A stretch of 9,473 nt of DNA from Mariprofundaceae bacterium (GTDB lineage: Bacteria > Pseudomonadota > Zetaproteobacteria > Mariprofundales > Mariprofundaceae), in contig WFOJ01000209.1 in NCBI GenBank assembly GCA_015488125.1, positions 1 to 9,473 of the forward strand. The letters run 5' to 3'. The translations under genes and the position numbers were made by a program. Below, in pieces: positions 6,372-9,473 of the stretch; position 1 is the first letter of the stretch; every line of letters begins with the position of its first letter. A model generated the notes under the pieces. The model was not told where the DNA came from. It saw only the letters and a program-made list of their open reading frames with translations, and ran no database searches.

Positions 6372-7970
6372 ATGGCAACGGAAAACGGCAACAACTTTGA
6401 AGCAAGCCTGTTCAAGACGGCAGATAAACTGAGAAAGAACATTGATGCAGCAGAGTACAAGAATGTTGTACTGGGTCTCATCTTTCTCAAATACATTTCC
6501 GATTCATTTCAGGAGCTGTATGCGCAGCTGGAGGCGGATGAATATTCCGACCCTGAAGACAGGGATGAATATATCGCTGAGAACTGCTTCTTTGTACCTG
6601 AAGAAGCCCGTTGGAAATCCCTGCAAGCCAAAGCCAAATTGCCCGAGATTGGTATCGCCATTGATGCGGCGATGGAAGCCATCGAAAAAGAGAATGCCGA
6701 GTTAAAACATGTGTTGCCCAAAGTGTATGCCAAGCCGAATCTGGACAAGGCCTCACTCGGCCAGCTAATTGATGTCATTTCCGATATTGAACTCAAAGCG
6801 CAGGGTGAAAGCTCCAAAGATTTGCTCGGTCGGGTGTATGAGTATTTTCTCGGTGAGTTTGCCAATGCCGAAGGCAAGAAAGGCGGCCAGTTCTATACAC
6901 CGAAATCTATCGTAAAACTCATGGTGGAGATGATTGAGCCATACAAAGGCAGAGTCTATGACCCTGCTTGCGGTAGTGGCGGCATGTTTGTGATGAGTGA
7001 GAAGTTTGTCGAAGAACATCAAGGCAACATTCAGGATATCACCATTTATGGGCAAGAATCCAACCAAACCACTTGGAAGTTATCCAAGATGAATTTGGCG
7101 ATTCGCAACATCAATTCCCAGTTTGTGGCATGGAATACCGAAGGCAGCTTCCTCAAAGATGCCCATCCCGATTTGAAAGCAGATTTCATTCTCGCCAATC
7201 CACCGTTCAATCAGAAGGAATGGGGGCATGATGTATTGCAGGAAGACGGTCGCTGGAAATATGGTATTCCCCCTGCGGGCAATGCCAACTTCGCATGGAT
7301 GCAGCATATGCTTTATCACCTGGCTCCCAATGGTGTGATGGCCACGGTACTCGCCAATGGTTCATTAAGCTCCAATACATCTGGTGAGGGTGAGATACGC
7401 AAAGCGATTGTGAAAGCCGATTTGGTGGATTGCATCGTCGCGTTGCCCAAGCAGCTTTTTTACAACACAGGCATTCCGGCCACCATCTGGATTTTAAGGC
7501 GCAATCGCGTAGGGGCAGGCCTTGTGCCTGCTCTAGAACAAGGGCAGCCACAAGGGACTACCCGTACATTATTCATTGATGCTTCAGAAATGGGCTTCAT
7601 GAAAGACAGGGTGCATCGTGAGTTTAGCGATACAGATATTGAGAAGATTGTGCGGACTTATCATCGCTGGCGCGCGACTAAAGTCGCACCTCCGATTGCT
7701 GACGATTCTGGAAGTGAGGCTTCAGCCTCGCAAGGTTATGAAGACATCAAAGGCTTCTGCAAGTCCGCCACGCTTGCCGATATTGAGAAACACAGCTTTG
7801 TACTCACCCCAGGGCGATATGTCGGCATTCCCGATGAGGAAGATGATGGTATACCCTTTGAAGATAAAATGAAGGATTTAACCACCACCCTTGCTGCCCA
7901 AATGCAAAAAGAAAAAGAGCTGGATGAACAAATCAAAACCCAGCTTGCCAAGATTGGTTTTGAGTTATGA
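6372..7970 (+). CDS. hsdM: Type I restriction-modification system, methyltransferase subunit HsdM
   Basis: N6-adenine DNA methyltransferase subunit. With HsdS it forms the modification enzyme, and with HsdR the restriction complex. It has 532 residues. The N-terminal HsdM helical domain (about 8-150) starts NNFEASLFKTADKLRKNID. The Rossmann-like catalytic domain has the SAM motif DPACGSGGMF (197-206), GQESN (227-231) and the catalytic NPPF (276-279). Then come PAGNANFAWMQHM, the helicase-like VDCIVALPKQLFYNTGIPATIWILRRN (352-378), and the C-terminal block GYEDIKGFCKSATLADIEKH...LTPGRYVG. Start ATG 6372 follows GGTGAGGA closely. Two stretches, 379-398 and about 435-454, break the usual alignment and are encoded by hairpin repeats inserted in frame; without them the length is near the ~490 usual for this subfamily. 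All catalytic motifs are intact, so it is probably active. Confidence 0.96.
   Translation: MATENGNNFEASLFKTADKLRKNIDAAEYKNVVLGLIFLKYISDSFQELYAQLEADEYSDPEDRDEYIAENCFFVPEEARWKSLQAKAKLPEIGIAIDAAMEAIEKENAELKHVLPKVYAKPNLDKASLGQLIDVISDIELKAQGESSKDLLGRVYEYFLGEFANAEGKKGGQFYTPKSIVKLMVEMIEPYKGRVYDPACGSGGMFVMSEKFVEEHQGNIQDITIYGQESNQTTWKLSKMNLAIRNINSQFVAWNTEGSFLKDAHPDLKADFILANPPFNQKEWGHDVLQEDGRWKYGIPPAGNANFAWMQHMLYHLAPNGVMATVLANGSLSSNTSGEGEIRKAIVKADLVDCIVALPKQLFYNTGIPATIWILRRNRVGAGLVPALEQGQPQGTTRTLFIDASEMGFMKDRVHREFSDTDIEKIVRTYHRWRATKVAPPIADDSGSEASASQGYEDIKGFCKSATLADIEKHSFVLTPGRYVGIPDEEDDGIPFEDKMKDLTTTLAAQMQKEKELDEQIKTQLAKIGFEL
7508..7568 (+). repeat. Hairpin repeat (family A) inserted in frame in hsdM
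   Basis: The stretch GCGTAGGGGCAGGCCTTGTG and its continuation to CCCGTACA is the same repeat family as the tandem array at 8804-9050. It has a first stem GCAGGC/GCCTGC (7515-7520/7526-7531), a shortened middle, and a decayed second stem GGGCAG/CTACCC around CCACAAGGGA. It encodes residues 379-398 of HsdM (RVGAGLVPALEQGQPQGTTR) without a stop codon. Its second stem has a mismatch, so it looks older than the array copies. Confidence 0.85.
7674..7729 (+). repeat. Second hairpin repeat (family B) inserted in frame in hsdM
   Basis: Two short perfect hairpins lie 28 bases apart: GCGACT-AA-AGTCGC (7674-7687) and GAGGCT-TC-AGCCTC (7716-7729). The arrangement is like the REP-type repeats of many gammaproteobacteria, with GCGACTnnAGTCGC cores next to a CACCTCC-like tract. 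It encodes about residues 435-454 of HsdM (ATKVAPPIADDSGSEASASQ), which interrupt the usual YHRWR...GYED junction. It is unrelated in sequence to family A. Confidence 0.65.
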
Positions 7971-7998
7971 GGCCTTTTGTTAAGCCTTCTGTAGCAAC

Positions 7999-8017
7999 TA
8001 TCCGGAAATTCCGGATA
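7999..8017. repeat. Palindrome copy 1, between hsdM and the ORF6N gene
   Basis: TATCCGGAA-A-TTCCGGATA is a perfect inverted repeat with 9-bp arms about one central base. It lies 28 bases after the hsdM stop and 60 bases before the next start. No T-run follows, so it is not a standard terminator. It matches the palindrome inside the following gene (8667-8691) at nearly every position. Confidence 0.75.
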
Positions 8018-8076
8018 ACTGAATGTAAAAGCAATATGCATAAAACGCATACTGCAAATACTTTCGGTGGTGTGAA

Positions 8077-8844
8077 ATGAACCGGGAACTAAACATCATG
8101 GATAGCAATAACATTCAAAACAGGATTTTCACTATTCGTGGTTTGCAAGTGATGGTGGATAGAGACCTGGCAGAGCTTTATCAAGTAGAAACCAAAGTTC
8201 TAAATCAAGCTGTTAAAAGAAATATCGAACGATTTCCTGAGCAGTTTCGATTCCAATTATCGAAGGCTGAAAAGAATGAACTGGTCACAAATTGTGACCG
8301 GTTTGAAAGCCTGAAGCATTCAACGGTTTTACCGTATGTGTTCACTGAACAAGGCGTATCCATGTTGTCGGCTGTGTTGCGAAGTAAAACCGCTATCAAG
8401 GTGAGTATTCAGATTATGGATGCCTTTGTGGGCATGCGGAAGTTTATCGCGGGCAATGCCGCAATCTTCCAGCGTCTGGACAATATCGAACAGAAACAAC
8501 ACCTCACCGACACCAAGCTGGATAAGGTCTTTGAGGCGATTGAAGCCAAAGACATCAAGCCTGAACAGGGTATATTCTTTGATGGGCAGGTGTTTGGTGT
8601 CAATGTCCTAACTATCAATGAGCATATCAAGAATATCTTCGCAACAGGTGAGCTGGATGAGGTTTCAACTATTCGGAAATTCCGAATAGTTCGACAAGAA
8701 GGCAAGCGCGAGGTTGCGCGGAACATCGACCACTACAATCTGGATATGATGATTTCCGTGGGTTATCGGGTCAATTCCAAAACCGCCACGAAATTCCGCA
8801 AATGGGCAACCACAAGGGATTGCCCGTACAGGATGGGCATGTGA
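8077..8844 (+). CDS. ORF6N-domain / RhuM-like hybrid protein, truncated by a repeat
   Basis: Accessory protein of unknown biochemical role, 255 residues. The ORF6N domain (about 13-100) is typical: IFTIRGLQVMVDRDLAELYQVETKVLNQAVKRNIERFPEQFRFQL, then the FTEQGVSMLSAVL block (89-101). A probable coiled coil lies at 130-162, followed by the ORF6N-family tail GIFFDGQVF (165-173). From about 178 the sequence switches to the N-terminal region of the RhuM family (LTINEHIKNIFATGELDE, STIRKFRIV, EGKREVARNIDHYNLDMMISVGYRVNSKTATKFRKWAT), as in virulence RhuM proteins, which are usually well over 300 residues. After WAT (245) the last ten residues, TRDCPYRMGM, are encoded by the tandem repeat, so the rest of RhuM is missing. 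It lies between hsdM and hsdS, a known place for such genes. Start ATG 8077 follows GGTGGTGTG; ATG 8098 is an alternative. Its TGA overlaps an ATG (TGATG) at 8842-8846. Confidence 0.85.
   Translation: MNRELNIMDSNNIQNRIFTIRGLQVMVDRDLAELYQVETKVLNQAVKRNIERFPEQFRFQLSKAEKNELVTNCDRFESLKHSTVLPYVFTEQGVSMLSAVLRSKTAIKVSIQIMDAFVGMRKFIAGNAAIFQRLDNIEQKQHLTDTKLDKVFEAIEAKDIKPEQGIFFDGQVFGVNVLTINEHIKNIFATGELDEVSTIRKFRIVRQEGKREVARNIDHYNLDMMISVGYRVNSKTATKFRKWATTRDCPYRMGM
8667..8691. repeat. Palindrome copy 2, inside the ORF6N/RhuM gene
   Basis: AACTATTCGGAA-A-TTCCGAATAGTT is a perfect inverted repeat with 12-bp arms about one central base. It encodes the conserved RhuM segment STIRKFRIV. The intergenic copy at 7999-8017 shares the core TAT(C/T)CGGAAATTCCG(G/A)ATA. 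Confidence 0.8.
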
Positions 8845-9050
8845 TGAGTGATTTGCGTAGGGGCAGGTCTTGTGCCTGCCCAGTGAATGGCAGGGATTGG
8901 GGCAACCACAAGGGATTGCCCGTACAGGACGGGGCGCGTGATGAGTGATTTGCGTAGGGGCAGGTCTTGTGCCTGCCCAGTGAATGGCAGGGATTGGGGC
9001 AACCACAAGGGATTGCCCGTACAGGACGGGGCGCGTGATGAGTAATTTGC
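8804..9050 (+). repeat. 97-bp tandem repeat array (family A), about 2.5 units
   Basis: GGGCAACCACAAGGGATTGC recurs at 8804, 8900 and 8997 (periods 96 and 97). GTAGGGGCAGGTCTTGTGCC recurs at 8857 and 8954. ATGAGT(G/A)ATTTGC recurs at 8844, 8941 and 9038, exactly 97 apart. Each unit contains the hairpins GGGCAGG/CCTGCCC (8861-8867 with 8875-8881; 8958-8964 with 8972-8978) and GGGCAA/TTGCCC (8900-8905 with 8916-8921; 8997-9002 with 9013-9018). The last unit passes directly into hsdS after ATTTGC. Units are almost identical, so the expansion is recent. Related to the single copy inside hsdM. Confidence 0.92.
8844..9045 (+). other. Two overlapping 34-codon repeat-encoded ORFs leading into hsdS
   Basis: Frames 8844-8948 and 8941-9045 each encode a 34-residue peptide starting MSDLRRGRSCACPVNG. 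The first start overlaps the stop of the upstream gene (TGATG). The stop of the first lies within the start of the second (ATGAGTGA, 8941-8948), and the stop of the second lies within the start of hsdS (ATGAGTAA, 9038-9045). They are repeat by-products and may be translated as leaders by coupling; no function as proteins is claimed. Confidence 0.45.
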
Positions 9051-9473
9051 CAGAAGGATGGGTTGAGACAACGCTGGGGGAGATTGCCTCAATCAATCCA
9101 AGAGAACCGATGAAGAAAGGTACAATAGCAAAATGTGTTGCAATGGAAAAGTTGCCAGCATTCGATAAAAGAATTACTGGATTTGAGTTGAAGCCCTTTA
9201 AAGGGGGAACAAAGTTTCGCAATGGCGACACCTTGCTTGCTCGAATTACCCCTTGCCTTGAAAATGGTAAAACCGCGTATGTTGATATTCTTGATGAGGG
9301 TGAAGTTGGTTTTGGTTCAACCGAGTATATCGTTATCCGCGAAAAAGAAGACTTGAGTGATAAACAGTTTCTCTTTTATTTGGCAACCTCACCACGATTC
9401 AGAGAAATAGCCATCAAGTGCATGACGGGCACATCGGGCAGGCAGCGTGTTCAAACAGATGTATTGATAAACA
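9038..9473 (+). CDS. hsdS: Type I restriction-modification specificity subunit HsdS, N-terminal part
   Basis: DNA-recognition subunit of the type I system. It dictates the target sequence for HsdM methylation and HsdR restriction. The frame is open to the window end; 145 residues are visible of a protein usually 380-450 long. The start MSNLPEGWVETTLGEIASIN is the standard HsdS N-terminus. The rest is the first target-recognition domain, with FKGGTKFRNGDTLLARITPC, LENGKTAYVDIL, VGFGSTEYIVIR, FLFYLATSPRFREIAI and GTSGRQRVQTDVLIN, which leads to the central conserved helix. ATG 9038 is preceded in frame by GTG 9035. The upstream sequence is the tandem repeat, so the ribosome binding region (GGACGGGGCGC, weak) is repeat-derived. 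Its start overlaps the stop of a repeat-encoded ORF. The target sequence cannot be told. Confidence 0.93.
   Translation, partial: MSNLPEGWVETTLGEIASINPREPMKKGTIAKCVAMEKLPAFDKRITGFELKPFKGGTKFRNGDTLLARITPCLENGKTAYVDILDEGEVGFGSTEYIVIREKEDLSDKQFLFYLATSPRFREIAIKCMTGTSGRQRVQTDVLIN

Noticed and set aside
8804..9050. CRISPR array
   Set aside because: The 97-bp units are contiguous and nearly identical along their whole length, with no variable spacers; they are tandem duplications of a hairpin element and the hsdS start.
8665..9231. Long minus-strand ORFs across the tandem array and hsdS start
   Set aside because: They are open because the 97-bp repeat lacks minus-strand stops. The translation is just repeated repeat sequence, running antisense to clear RhuM and HsdS coding.

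Overview
The window looks like accessory chromosome of a gammaproteobacterium or a close relative. The tRNA-Glu is very close to the enterobacterial form and carries an encoded CCA. The coding style is mid-GC, and the large secreted enzyme ends in a proteobacterial-type C-terminal sorting signal. No taxon can be named from the sequence alone.

Left part (1-871): the 3' end of an AI-2E/PerM-family membrane protein, then a tRNA-Glu(UUC) gene with its own promoter and a strong intrinsic terminator. The next 330 bases (872-1201) hold only small hairpins and a pyrimidine tract.

Middle part (1202-6067): a secreted multidomain glycoside hydrolase family 9 (cellulase-type) protein. Its order is signal peptide, jelly-roll carbohydrate-binding-like domain, Ig-like domains, GH9 catalytic domain, a helical 'LTxxQ' linker, four HYR/Ig-like repeats and a Cys-containing CTERM anchor. 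A single +1 reading-frame break near 1920 splits it into two ORFs. The whole gene lies between two similar ~165-bp elements with terminal inverted repeats, in the same orientation (1202-1368 and 5906-6067), which I read as MITEs or non-autonomous IS derivatives.

Right part (6068-9473): a type I restriction-modification locus, hsdM - (ORF6N/RhuM-like gene) - hsdS (cut by the window end); hsdR is not in view. This locus is heavily invaded by small hairpin repeats. Two different repeats sit in frame inside hsdM and add about 20 residues each. A 97-bp repeat is present ~2.5 times in tandem between the RhuM-like gene and hsdS. It truncates the RhuM domain and multiplies the hsdS start region, so that the stop codon of one ORF overlaps the start of the next all the way into hsdS. 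A near-identical palindrome occurs once between hsdM and the ORF6N gene and once inside that gene.

The genes with a visible joint role are the RM genes: HsdM methylates, HsdS chooses the target, and the ORF6N/RhuM protein is an accessory of unknown role often found in such loci. The GH9 enzyme would act at the cell surface on plant-type or microbial beta-glucans if the frame break is a sequencing error or is suppressed. The most unusual material is the repeat-built coding sequence and the repeat-built translation junctions in the RM operon.
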